DNA from: Hybos culiciformis
Taxonomy: Eukaryota > Arthropoda > Insecta > Diptera > Hybotidae
Direction: 5' to 3'
Assembly (NCBI GenBank): GCA_964007475.1
Contig: OZ023275.1
Location: 40,729,381-40,793,380 of the forward strand
Length of the DNA: 64,000 nucleotides
A program made the position numbers and the translations under genes. The notes below the pieces were generated by a model that was given only the letters and a program-made list of their open reading frames with translations, was not told the DNA's origin and ran no database searches. This document shows, one piece after another, positions 37,584 through 51,100 of this stretch. The stretch's first letter is position 1. The number at the start of each line of letters is the position of its first letter.

Positions 37584-39092
37584 GTAACATATTTTGGTGA
37601 TTATATTATTATTTTTTCTTTATGTGGCAAAAAATATTAAAATTATATGTATTTCCTTGCTATGATTTAGTTCTCTTTTGTAACAAATTGCTGGGTTCAT
37701 TTTTTTTTGTGTATCAAAACACCTCTATACAATCTATAATATAAGCAAACTTTATTATGTGACGTCTTATTTGAAATTTTTATTTTCAAATTTCAATACT
37801 ATGTATATTAAAATTTATTGCTGATAATTTATGATTTCATTTGAGTTCTAATAAAATGATTTTACATTGTTCATACATTTGATAAAATTAGTTAAGAAAT
37901 ATAACGATAAGAAAAAAGAATTCAAGGATGGGGAAAATGTGACAACTTTGTGAAATTGTTTTTTAAGCGGTTCCATTACCTGAATCTAAAGTCATTAAAG
38001 GGTTAAGATCACTTTCTACATTCGTGAATTTAATTTGTCATAAATTTTATCATAATTATATGCCTACTTTGTATGGAAGATCGTATCTTGTTTTCTTCTT
38101 TGTTTAATTCTTTTATTTCATTTTTTTTTTTTTTTTGTGATAGTTGTTTTTCATTAAATAGTTATATTTTATTACTATAATATTTTTCTCGAGAATATTA
38201 ATTTAAATTCCGTTGACGTCAATTTAAATTTATATTTATTTATATTTATTTATATGTTATTGTAATATTAGTTAGATCATTGATGGTCACAGTCTACTTC
38301 TATATAAGTTCATAAATTTAGAAATCGAAAACTGATGAAAAGAAAAAAATTCGACAACTCAAAATCAACAATACAGGACATGATTTAAGAGCTTGCAATA
38401 TTATGCAAAGAATAAACTTGAACGCATTATATGGTTAAAGTTTTGGATGTTATTACCGAAATTATTTTTACGATTAGAAAAAATTCAAAGCTTAAAATCC
38501 TTGATCCATACGAATTTAAAATATAAATAAGGTAAAATATGTTGATTGGATAAAAAAATAATAATAATAGATAAATGCAATAAACATAAGTTTATTACAA
38601 TAAAATACTAATTTTATTTTAAATTTAAATTAATATTCCAACATTATGTCAAATATTTTGGCCTTTTTTTATAAAAGTTAGCATTAAAATGCATGTTTTT
38701 TGTTTATGTTTATGAAAAGTATTAAGTATTATAAATATAGGAATATTCAAATTTATCGCATTATGTATTATAGTTTTATCTCTATTAATTTTCATCATTA
38801 ATTTAATAATTTAATCCTGATTAGTTACGTTTCCACATAGATTTTTATTTAACAAATTAATTTAAATTATTCAAAATTTACATTAAAAATATAAATCGTT
38901 TTATTATCAACATCGAAATACCACATTTGTACTTTCCTTTATAGTGATCAAATAAACAAAAAGTTAACATATTAACAATCAATTAGTTTTATATTTTTGA
39001 AAATTCGAAATTTCAGCTTTGAAATAATCGTTATTCACTTAAAAAAGATGAATAATTAAAATTTGCATAGTATAAAAATTCAAAACATGAAA
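37584..39092. other. AT-rich stretch following the orphan exon, no gene seen
   Basis: No recognisable exon. Contains a TTTATATTTATTTATAT-type simple repeat near 38230-38260. If the exon at 37455 is real, this is intron. Confidence 0.4.
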
Positions 39093-39557
39093 TATAGAAC
39101 AGTACCTCATAAATGAAGTATGGGGCCCGTTTTCAGCATTTCGATTAAGGATACTTTAATTTTAAGATACCTCAGTCACAATCAAGATTTAAACATATTT
39201 TTTAGAGACCCTTCAATATTATTATACCAATAGAATTTAGTCATATGCACAAATATACCAAATTTTCATCGAAGTCCTTGGGCTCTTGACAATTTTTTAA
39301 AAATTCCTCTAATTGACATCTCTCTATCCACATAATCATTGTAATCAGAATATATCAAAATTATTTAGACCTTTGACTGGTTGAGAGCCGCTAACTTTCA
39401 AACTTGAAATGTTAGTATCTCGATTTACGCACGTTTTGGCTTTTAAAACATGAAAATCGTTTGGCTGATTCAATTACAAGTATATTTTAGTGCCGGACGG
39501 ACGGACAGACAATGAAAACATTTAGTCCGTTTTTTCATTTTTAATGACAAACGGGTT
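39093..39557 (+). repeat. Dispersed repeat family copy 3 (most complete)
   Basis: Runs from TATAGAACAGTACCTCATAA through TGGGGCCCGTTTTCAGCATT, GACTGGTTGAGAGCCGCTAA and CCGGACGGACGGACAGACA to TTTTTAATGACAAACGGGTT. The same landmarks appear in order, inverted, at 27199-27600 and 28910-30221. A short piece matching its TGGGGCCCGTTTTCA segment lies inverted at 48091-48138. No open frame. Confidence 0.7.
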
Positions 39558-40886
39558 AAAAACCATTTATTGACTCATTCTGTATATATTCTTAAAACAT
39601 TAACGTTAATCATTTAAAAAATAAATAAACATAAATATAAATTATAACACAACTTAATAATAACAACTGATTTTAAATTAAACGTAAACATTATAGTATA
39701 AATATTTATTAATAATATTTATTAATGGAAAATTTTTATTAATGAAAAATATTATAATATTTGATTAGTTTCAATATTTTTTGCTCTCACTACGACATAA
39801 TTTTTAATTGAGAAGTTAAATATCTTACTAATTTTTAATATATATAAAAATTTCTCCTTCTCTCAAAATTAATTTATTTTATCAATAATTTTGCTTGGCG
39901 GTAAACGTAAAAAAAGTTCTTTTAAGTTCTTTTTATAAAAAATTAAAAATTATACAGTTTCTATTTATTTCTCTTTATTTATTTATTTTTAAGTATTTTA
40001 AAAACGAATTATATTTATAAATAAAAATATAAAAAATTACTAAAAAACTTAACATCAAATATATAAATAAGATAGTTAATCTGAGAATCTTATTCTAAAA
40101 TTAATAAACAGTTTCTTCTTTTAAATTTTTTATTGTGTTGCCATTTTTAGAAACTTCAACTTCATAAAAAGTATATATCTGATAGAATTGAAATTGAGTA
40201 TAAAAGTTATATGTTTTCTTTTATAAAAATTAATTCTGATGAAAACTTGTTATTTATTAAGATTGCATTAAAACAAAAACTTGTTATGTGAGGTATTAAT
40301 AAAATAAAAAAAAAAAAGTTTAAATAAAAAATAAAATTTCCATTCTTTCTGAAGCTAAGTATGAAGTTTGCCGGTTAAAAAAATTTCACAAGTACTTTTT
40401 TCAAATTTCTAGTGAAAATTAACAAATCTATAATATGATTCTCAAATGATGTCAAAATGTATATTTTTATTGATAATATATTTTCAGGTTTTATTTTGCA
40501 CGACTCTTATATCTTTATTATATTCAATTAGTAGTTTTGTCACTGCTATGCCGGAGAAACTTACATAAATTTCATTATAATTTTTTTTTTTCCTCTCTAT
40601 CCTTCCCCTATATATTTCTTTCCTTCTGCGGTAATTTGTTAATAAACATCAAATTACTATGAATCATGTGCGAAATCATTATTTTCCTGCAAGCAGTATA
40701 GATTTATATTTCTCTCAATCTCAATTAATTATTATTGTTATTTACACACCGGTCGTGAATTAATAACAAAAACAATCTTCAAGATATTACTATTAAAATA
40801 ATAATAATAATAATAACAAAAAAAGTATTCACTCGGAAATGAAATTTAAAACAGTAGTTTTCAAGTTTTTCATTCAGACAGACAGA
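39558..40886. other. AT-rich region upstream of the cysteine-rich gene
   Basis: No coding exon seen. It would contain the promoter and 5' untranslated region of the gene starting at 40887, but no specific element can be named in this composition. A (TAATAA)n-like run lies at about 40795-40815. Confidence 0.4.
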
Positions 40887-42405
40887 ATGATTATTCTGGT
40901 AACGCAAAAAAAAAAAATAATAATTTCAAAATAAAATATAATAAAATTAATTTTAAATATTAATTTATTTTTAGATTGCATTTATTCTGCTAATAAAGAA
41001 TAATTTATTCGTAGCCGGGAAAATTTCCCAAGAGGTATGTCAAGATATATGTGACGATTCTAAGCAATATTTTTTATCAACTTCATTCTGTGATGCAAAT
41101 TGTGATCATAGATTTAAATTATGCAAAAGGGAATGTGCAACCATTGATGATTTCTTAATTAATCGAATATTTTGCTCATCACGCTGCAAAGATGTTCAAA
41201 CAAAGCATTGCAAAAATATTTGCATAACAACGAATAGCTTAATAGAAAATTTTGAATATTGTAAAGGTTTTTGCGGTGCAATCATTAACTTTGAGGAAAA
41301 TGTATGTGATCAAAAATGTGAAAGTCCAAACGATCTCAATATGAACGAAAAATTATGCGGTTTATATTGCGAATGGATTCCACCAGATGTGTGCAAAGCA
41401 AAATGTGTAATTGGTGCAAACCGTAAGAATAATTTATTTTTTGAAAAAATTATTATTTAATTCATGGTGGAAATTTAATTACTATTATTTATTTAACTGC
41501 GCAAAAATTTTGTTTTGATACAGAGGTCAATTTCTATGATTTTTGTTTACTAATTTTAAATGTTGCTTAAACAACTCGTTTATATAGAATTTTACATCAG
41601 TTTTTCAACGATTTCTAAGATCGATCATATAATAGTTATATTTAGTGCATTTCATTAATTAGATTTTTCATTTATAGGTAATTCTTCGATATGTGAAAAA
41701 GACGTATGTTCCGACTTTTTTCCACATTGGTGTAATGAACATTGTAAAACAACTAATGATTTTCTTAGAAATGGTTTTTGTTCAGAACATTGTGGTCATA
41801 AAAGTACAATTTTATGTGAAAACAGTTGTACCAAAGAATCAAATTTATTGGAAAATTCTGCATATTGTATTTCCCATTGCACGGACTTTCCTGAAACTAT
41901 GTGCAATGAAAAATGTTTAAATTTTTCCAATTACTCGAAAAACATTGGATTTTGTAATCTTGGTTGTAAACAATCTTTTAGCAAATTTTGCTATGAAAAA
42001 TGTAATACCATTGAAGATTTTCTTGAAAATAATTTTTTTTGTAGTAAACAATGCACTCAAATAAGTCAAAAATTATGTAAAAAAGAATGCAGCAATGAAA
42101 TGGATTTTTCATTGAACACAAAATTCTGTGTAATGAGATGCGATGTTCCAGATGTTATTTGTAATAATTATTGTAACGAAACAGAAAATATTTTGAAAAA
42201 TCAAATGTTTTGTACAATGAAATGCCCCAACAGTATTTCTCAACAATGTAATGAAAATTGTTTTTTAATAAAACCAATAAGCTCAGATTTAAATTTCTGC
42301 GAAGTATGTTATACAGTATCAAACGATCGTGATAGCGTGACAAAGGGAGCAGCAGTTGAATTTGGCATACAAAATAAAGCACTATTAAGCATACTAAACG
42401 GATGA
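40887..42405 (+). CDS. Secreted protein of twelve four-cysteine modules (395 aa, 3 exons)
   Basis: Coding exons are 40887-40898, 40975-41422 and 41678-42405. The introns are GTAACG...TTTTTAG (76 bp, phase 0) and GTAAGA...TTATAG (255 bp, phase 1). Exon 1 plus exon 2 give the signal peptide MIILIAFILLIKNNLFVA. The rest is twelve consecutive modules of about 28 residues. The typical pattern is C-x3-C, 10-12 residues often containing a DFL.N-like segment, an aromatic residue and Cys, x3, Cys, then 6-10 residues. Module 5 is irregular at the exon junction, and module 12 has C-x2-C at its second pair. The C-terminus (about 35 residues, ending LLSILNG) lacks cysteines. Potential N-glycosylation sites (NFS, NYS, NET) are present. 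CX3C...CX3C with this spacing is the signature of disulfide-stapled helical hairpins, as in alpha-hairpinins and the unrelated small Tim proteins. With a leader peptide an extracellular role is likely (inference). No family is recognised for the whole protein. It could be a structural, inhibitory or host-interaction protein. Confidence 0.85.
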
Positions 42406-42571
42406 TTAAAATATTTAATATTATTATATATATATATAAAAAAATGTTGTTTTTTTTTTGTTGAGACTAATAAGTTACAGATCCCTAAAAAAACACAAAA
42501 AAAACAACGTTTTGACAATAATTGGAAAATACTCCAATGTTATGTTGTATTTATAATCATAAAAGACTCAT

Positions 42572-42577
42572 AATAAA
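42572..42577 (+). promoter_or_regulatory. Candidate polyadenylation signal of the cysteine-rich gene
   Basis: AATAAA lies 166 bp after the stop codon, a plausible 3' end. Such hexamers are common by chance here. Confidence 0.3.
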
Positions 42578-45500
42578 TTTCGAACCCAAAAGTTTTTTCC
42601 CCTAATTTGAATAAGGGTATGCGAAATATTGAATAAATTTACACCCTGCATTCGATATTATTGAACAATAATAAACTAATTAAAAAAAAATATTATGCAA
42701 TAAAAAATATTAAAATTTATAAAAATTATTTCAATTTGATTGATTGCTTAATTATTATAGAATTAAATTTCTATTTAATATAATTACATATCAAAGTAAA
42801 TTTCATTATAATAAATTGTAATTGCACTTTAGATATTAATTTTCAAGCATATATAGAAAATTGTATTTCTGTAGAAATAATCGCGATTAGCCATCATTAA
42901 TTATTATTATTATTGCATGAATATTTTAAAGATATATTCCACATGGTTGATTTCGTCAATTGTGATAAATAATAAATTTATGTATAAAAATAAAATAAAA
43001 AATTTCTCATATAAAAATTCTACAAATATTAACTATGAAGAGTAGGTATAGTAGTTACTTTAAAATTTTAACTTTAAGGAATTTATTTTGTCAAGTTGAC
43101 TTCTTTACATTTTGCAGTTAGGCATAGAATACTGCTTCCCCCCAAAATGAATATTTTTTTGAATATTCAAAATCACATTAAGACTATATAAAATTTTATC
43201 CTTCTTATTTATGCAAATATTTAGCAATGAAAATTAACGTTGATATTCGCAGTTCAGCTATGACGACAATTAATTAGAATTTTTGCCCTATTTGTAGAAA
43301 AACCTCTAAAAATAATAAAAATATTTTTGGCAGAACAAACGATTGCGATAAAAATGGAAATATAATATATAATGTAAAATTATATATACTTAAAGTTGAT
43401 AATTAAAAATGAAATAAATTTACAAGAAATTTAACCTTGTATTCTATACTAAGTAGCGACTTGATATTACCTTTACTTTTGAAATATTTGAAAATACTTT
43501 CTTAACGAAATGTGTTTTTTTTTTTTTGCTTAAACATAAAATTCATTTTTTTATTCTATTGCATGATTCTAAAAATGATATGTTGCGAGAATTTTAAAAA
43601 TTTCATGAATTTGAGTAAGTATATTATATTATATAATAAATTTACAATGTATGTATGCTATATTCTGAGTTACATAATAACGTAAATATATATATACTTA
43701 GTAAAATTCATACTTTTTTTTTCCAATGTCACGAAATTTAGGTATACTATTATTTAATCATAAATAAACTCATGTGTAAACAAACATTCTCATAATAACA
43801 CAATGAAAATAATTTAAGCATGATTTATTTTCAAGTCTAGTGAGTTTGAGTTAAGATATTTACAATATATATAAATAGAATAATTTTATTTAATATTAGA
43901 ATCAGTGCATTAAATATTTCACACTTTATTTGGAATCTAATCAAAATGAATGATTGACAAGAATTTACTTAAACAAGTGAATGAAAAAAAAAAGAAAAGT
44001 TTTTGTTAAATCGATTATCGTGCAATTTAATTTAACATAGAAGAAAAATTAGAATAAACGAAAATAATATCTCTAACCGTTTTTAATGTTTTCCGGAATT
44101 TCCCAGTAGTGTACTTAAATATTCACATTCAAGCCACCTTTATAGCTAAATCGATGTGAAGAAAACTTTTAAACATATGCATCATATAATAGCAAAAACT
44201 GTCGTAAAAATTCTTTAGAATAATCTATCTATATATAAAAAAAATTTAATACCTTATATCTTCAGGTCTGACGATTTTATCGACAAAGATAGAAATTGGT
44301 TGGCCATGAAAATGTAAAAAAAAAATATATATATATAAAAAAAAGTTTTATAAGAGTTTTCTTATTAATGGTCACGATATTAATATTTTTTCTACTGTAC
44401 ATTTGGCGGCAAAACTATATATAACAGATTTTATATGGTACATTAAGTATTTATATGATAGTAAAATTAAATAGAATCACGGTTGAATATAAATGTTGAA
44501 TCACTAGCTAAAGAAAATAATTTCATTTCATTGACATTTTGATAAGCAAAATTTTGTATTCAGGAATCGTTGATACATTTTTATATATTTGTGTATTTAA
44601 GGAAGCATATATTTTATTAATACTTAAGTATCAATTATTTATTTTTCTGAGAATTTTTTACCAAAAATACATTATGTCCTTTGAATAAAAAAAAAAACAC
44701 AAATTGTACGTTATGCTTAAATACTATTATCCTCCATTTCCAATACTACATCATATATTATATTAGATTGATAAAAGAACTTTAAGAGATTTCCAATGTA
44801 TATTCAAAGAAAAAAAATTAAATATAATGTAAAGATATATATACTGTACTATATACCTTTTGTGTACAAAGGATTTTCCATTTTATCAAGATAATTAATT
44901 TCCCGTATGAAAGCAAAAAAAAAAAAAAAATTATTTTTAGTTCTTTTTTGAAATATATCTTTGAGAGAGATATTTGTACCCAAATTGTGTAGACGATAGT
45001 GAATATTCACAATTTAATTTAAACTCAACATGAATAATATCTACAATTTATTTATTGCGCTGTAGAGGATTACTTTTTTTTTTAATCATATAATATTGAA
45101 CTTTATACATTGAAATTTAAGATGTCATAATTTATTTGAAATTTTTTTATACTTTATAAAGATCTTAAGATTGTCTGGAATCGGAATAGTGAAGAGAATG
45201 AGCAATTATAAAAAAAATAAGCTAATCAGATTTGAATGTATTGAATCGATTTGGTCAACTATTTAAATATTTTTAAAACCAGTATCCGGACCGGAGATAA
45301 AAATAAAACTTCAATGGACCGATTTTGGTTTCTTTTAAATTCATCAAAGTGCATTCTTTTTTGTCCTATATAGTTAAAGGTATTAAAGGTTTATACTTTG
45401 TTATTTCTGCACAAAAAAAATCAATTTAATCATATCAAATTATTTTCAGGTGCCTAAATAATAAAATATATAAATTTCTTTTAAAATGAAAGTATTTCCT

Positions 45501-48090
45501 TTTTATCCTTTTATTAAAATTGAAAAATTTAAAAATAATCAATATCAATTTCTTCCCCAAAATTGAAAATCAGTAACATGTAAAGGATTTTTTTGTAATA
45601 ATTTGATGATCTCATGAAGTGTTTTGTGCTTGAAAAATCCACAAGTGTTTTTGGTTTTGGTTTTTTTTTTTAACAACATATTGCCTTCTTTTACGAGCAT
45701 ATCACAATTTCTGGTTGTAACAATATATAAAATTATTCTCAAAGAGATATAAACAAGTATTATGTGTAAAAAAAAAACTATCTTTTTTCGTACACCGTAA
45801 GCTTTAATATGAAAAATTTATTCGGACACCAGTTACATAAATTCTTTATCGTGATCTTGAAAATTATGGAATTAATTTCAAAAATTATATGAATAAAAAG
45901 ATGTATACATTCATATCAAATGTGCTATACGATTCAATTGATACTAAAATAGAAAAAATATACCATCAGAATTTAAAAATTTCCCAAAATACTTTGAAAA
46001 GTTAATTTTTTGCTATTTATTTGAATTTTTAAACCAAATCGCAAAATACACAATCGCATGAAATCCTAAAAAAAAATGTAAATTTAAATATATTATTCGA
46101 AATAAATGTTCTAGTAAAGTTATATTTTTTTTTTTGAAAAATTTTCGTGGTTATATTTTGGTTTGTTTGAAATATTTTTTATTCGCATATTTTATGCTCG
46201 CAACAATAATTTTTATTATATACCTTTTTTCTATACATTTAAATTTAAAACTCTTATCGTACAATTTATTTATTTTATTCAATAAAAACCATATGACCAT
46301 GAATGTCAGAAACATTTTTTGCACCTCAAAATAATGGAAAAAATTTAGATTCATATATCTGAAAAAAAAAATAAATAAAATCAAACTTTTTTTTACAATT
46401 CGTATCGTGTGTACCGACTTAATACATAAAATGTACATAGTAAAAATTTTTTCTCACATTTCGGTTTTATGATAGCCTGAAGAAAATTATTTTGAAAATT
46501 TTCTGCAAAAAATTAAATTACATTTATTTTATACATACTCTAAAGAGTTCGTATAGCTGCTTAAACTTATTAACGGATAAAAATATTGGTTAGTCTATCG
46601 AGACAGAGCAAATTCTGAACTTTTGTATTTATCCACGTTTTCATGAAAAGTGCACATAGTTCAAAGAATTTGATTTCAAATAAAACAGGGTAAGTAATAA
46701 GCCAAAACTTCGAAATTAATATCCAACAAGATGATTAAAAAAACATAATATGGATAATTTTTAACGAAATTACAGACATTGAAATCAATTTCGTTCTCAA
46801 AAGCATACTTACGAACAGTATATTTTCTAAATTATTAGGCTTATGTTCTAATACTCAATATTTTGCGATACACATAAAACTTTATGTAAAACAATGTTTT
46901 TCTTATAACATGTGTGCCCTCAAGAATATAATCTGACCTTGTTAAACATACATAAAGTGTTATTAAATATTTCAACAAAATATTGTCCTTTCACAAGGTT
47001 TTCTCCTTTTCTATGTTCAATATGTACAAGATTACCACTTTATTAATTGGCTTGGAAATTTGGTTTTATTGGCACAAAAAAAAAGAAGACAAAACTTTAG
47101 TTACATATTTTCAGCAAACAGAATAATAATTGTTCAGTTTGTTTGTTTTATGACTGAACCTTGTTTTCTGATGTCAAGCAATTATAAAAATAATAATTAA
47201 AAACGAATGGAACAAAATAAATTCTGAATTTTTTTTTCCATTTTATTTGCTATTAAAATTTTTCTGAGAAAACTAAAAAAGGACCTCTTCATTCAAATAT
47301 TATATATTTATATATGATTTGTATAACTAACCACTGCACTGTATAAGTTAACTTAATGAAAAATTACGTCTGTGCTTTTGCGTAACAAAGCATGAAATTT
47401 AATGCACTCATTTTCACGTTCTGTTTAAAATGTAGATACATGATATACCGTATTCAGTAGTTACAATTTATGAATATTAAAATTTTTATATTTTTCAAAA
47501 TATTTTTACTATTTGCTTTCATTAAGGAATATACATGCGTACAGATATGTGTTTCCAGTGTAATATTGTGTAAAAAAAAATCAATATTATATTACTGTAA
47601 GGCTATATTTAATATGTACACGAAAACATTAATCAAACCTATAAACTAGTAGTATTTTAATAGTATAGTTATTTAAAATGTATATATGAACTGGACTTTC
47701 AAAAATTAAATTAATAATATTTATAATTATTTTGAAAAATTTTCAACTATTCGATTATGAACAAAAATTCAACCATAATTAAGTGTATTTTTTGTTCTTT
47801 TGATTTATAAAATTTTTATTAACTTTTATAGCCTGTGTGTTACTTCATTTTAACACAACCTGTAAAACAATTCCGCAAACAAGGACACAATATTTTCGTA
47901 TTTTTAACCAGGCGCGACATCATGCCTATAAACACCATAAATTATTTTCAACTATAATTTTAATTTCATTTATGTTTAATTTAAAAAAAATTCGAGAAAG
48001 TAATTAAAAAAAAACTTTGAGAAATATTCAAGAAGTTATATTAATCATCAAAAACTGAAAAAAAAAAATACATAACTGAAAAAATACATA
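42578..48090. other. 5.5-kb AT-rich stretch without supported gene
   Basis: Only low-complexity or Lys/Ile/Phe/Asn-rich frames are seen. No second member of the cysteine-module family was found here or elsewhere in the window. Confidence 0.45.
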
Positions 48091-48138
48091 ACAGAAAAGT
48101 ATCTTAAATCTAAATGTTGAAAACGGGCCCCATGCTTC
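48091..48138 (-). repeat. Short terminal piece of the dispersed repeat family
   Basis: GTTGAAAACGGGCCCCATGC is the complement of the TGGGGCCCGTTTTCA segment of the copy at 39093-39557. The adjacent AAAGTATCTTAAATCTAAAT matches the following bases of that copy imperfectly. The rest of the repeat is absent. It may be a truncated copy or a separate element sharing the end. Confidence 0.5.
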
Positions 48139-51100
48139 ACTTTCTATATATATGGAATAACCATAAAATTTACATAATTTTCAAAATAAAATTAAACCTA
48201 ATTTTTATTTTTATTTGGTACCAAAAAAAAATTAACTTTATTAAATATATACCACAGTCATAGTATTATTATATCAATAACTATAAACATCTTTTATTTA
48301 TCCCTTTTTAATAAAATTTAGTACATATGGGTAAATGTAGTTTTAAAACTTAAATACTCAAAATTATTTAATATACATTTTTTTTTTTTTTTAACAAAAC
48401 TTTCTTATTCTATTTTTGTAATTAATAGTAAATATTGTAGAAAAAAAAACAAAAAAAAAATTACGTAATATTATTTTTAGAACTCTTTAAATTCTATTTT
48501 ATTTATTATGTATTTCTCTTAACTCAGTTTTCATGTTTTTATATATATTATTGTTAATGAAAATGTTTGGTATATATGAAAAACTTTCATGACAACATTA
48601 TGAGATAAAAGGGAAAAAAATTTATTGTACATTATATTTTATATGTTGATATTATATATATGTACATTGTACATATATTATTTTTGTCATTGCTCTTCTT
48701 ATTTTATTGAAAGAAAGTTTTTATTTATATTTTTTTTAATACAACAAAAACTTTTGATAACAAAACTTTTTAGGTCAATAAAATTGCTTTTGGTTGTAAA
48801 CCAGTGGGGTTTGTTATGATTTGTGATTAGTATGATTATACTTCTACATAGTAATAAAATTTTAAGAAAAAAAAAATAATATAAATTATTCCAATAAAAA
48901 AGTTTTCAAAATATTATAAAACAGATTTTAATATAATGTATTATATATATTAATATTTTATTTTTTTCTGTTTTAAGAAAAATTCCAATATTTATTGGCA
49001 ATACAACATACAACATAAAAAGAAAAAATGTTTTTGAAAAAGTTTATTACCAAAAAAAAAAAAACATAAATGTCGATGACATAAATAATCCTAAAACTAT
49101 ATGAAAAAAAAAACACAAAAATTATTATGTAAAAGGGTGGTGACTGAGAACATCAACGACGAATACTTTAAATAAAAGGAAACATATAACCAAAGAAAAT
49201 ATATTTTCTTTGATATAACTAAGGAAAATGCGGAAATTTTTCTTTGTACATTTATTTTCAATTTTCTTAAATTTTTACAATATTTTTTCATTTTAATCTT
49301 GTAAAAGTTACTTTAATGTTATTTTTTTAATATTCCCTGATTTTATTTTTATTCTTTGATGTTGTTAGTGATTTATGAAAATAATTGAAGCCACAAATCA
49401 AAAAAAAAAATTAATGCCAATATTTTAAATTCTAAACTTTTTTATATATTAAATCCGGATGTAAAAGTTCGGGAGCTGAGAAGAATAGTAACAGTAAGAG
49501 TAAGAATAGCTGAGTAAGAATAGCAATCATATATAGAGGTTGAAACTGGATATTTTCGAAAGATGAGAACAAAAAATTTACTCAAATTTCATTCAATAAA
49601 AGACTTTGCTACAAAATAATAATGTTTATCGTTATTTCAATTTCAGTTGCTTCCACAAAATTATTCATCAAATAAAAAAATTGTTAAATGCAATGGATAT
49701 TTTGGTGACAGAAAGCTATAAATATTTAATGGGATATAAGAAAATTTGTATTTACGAAAAAATATTTTTTAACTTCACACATTAAGAATGCAAGAAATAT
49801 TCTCATATTCAAATAAACTTTATTGCAATGAATTTTTTATTAAATTATCCATAAACCGATTCAGACGGTATTACTTTAATTATGATGTGAGAATATTCGT
49901 TAAATATAAAGAAAAGAAAATAATAGCAACCAAATCATATTTTATGTCCAATATTTAAAAACAATATTTTTTGAAAACAGTAAAGGGAAATAAAAACTAC
50001 ACATAAAAAACCCATAAAATACATACATAATTAGACAGAACTGGTATAGTTTTAAAAATATAATCTAAATATTTTTTAATTTTTTTTATGTAAATTTTTT
50101 CTGTTATATACATACTCTCAAAACTGAAAAATTTTTCATTAATTTTTTTTTTAGATATGTAAAAGTGTCATTTTCCCAAAAAATGAATTATGTAATTTTG
50201 AAAATCTTTAAAACTTTTTTTCGTTTTATGCAAAAACTAACAACTCTCTTGATATAATAAAAAAAAATTATAAACTTTTAATAATGTAAAAATGTGGAAA
50301 GAAGAAAATCTTATTATTAAAATGCATAACTTTTAAATGACTTTTATCACTTTACATTTTTGCAAAACTTTTTATGAATTCTTATATGGTTATTATTAAT
50401 TTCCAGTTGGATAGAAGTGTAATTGTGTAATAAGTTTACCAGAAAAAAAAAATTTAAGGGCAACAAATTGTGTACAATATTTTATTAATTTAGATTCTTT
50501 AATTCCAAAATATTTCAACTAGAACGAAATTCTTAGAAAATAATGGAATCCTGTTAAATAAGTTCGTTAGACAATTTTTATCGTTCACATCTGTATATTT
50601 ATATCACAAAAACCAAAATCGTGTAGCAAGAAAAAATAAGAAATTGAGACTAAAGCTCATAACGACGAATTTGAGGAAATTTTAAACTGAATGAACATTT
50701 AATGTAATATATATATAGTATAATAATTCATTACGAATTATTTTTCAAATATTTTGCCATATTTTTATTCACAAATTCATAGAACTGTGCATAAACTTTT
50801 TGTATAAAAATCTAATGCAGTTTTGCGATTTTGTAGATAAAAAGCATAAAAATCAAAATTGTTAAAATTTAATACAATAACTAATAAAATTAATTTATTT
50901 ATAGCTCAAAATTTTGGATGATCAGCAAAAATTTATTAATTTAAAAAAAAAAATAATATAAAAAAGTTTCGCAAACAAAATTTTGATTCTTTTTTTCATT
51001 TCTATCCTTGAATGAGATGCAAGAAAAAGAATATGCATTTTATCAAAGTTTCAATTACTTATTTTTATAGCAATCATTCATGCAAAACCTAAGTAATAAT

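Noticed and set aside
39120..48138. A ~9-kb transposon bounded by inverted TGGGGCCCGTTTTCA ends and enclosing the cysteine-rich gene
   Set aside because: The left occurrence is internal to a dispersed repeat with other copies, no target duplication was found at the outer edges, and no transposase lies between; better explained as separate repeat copies.
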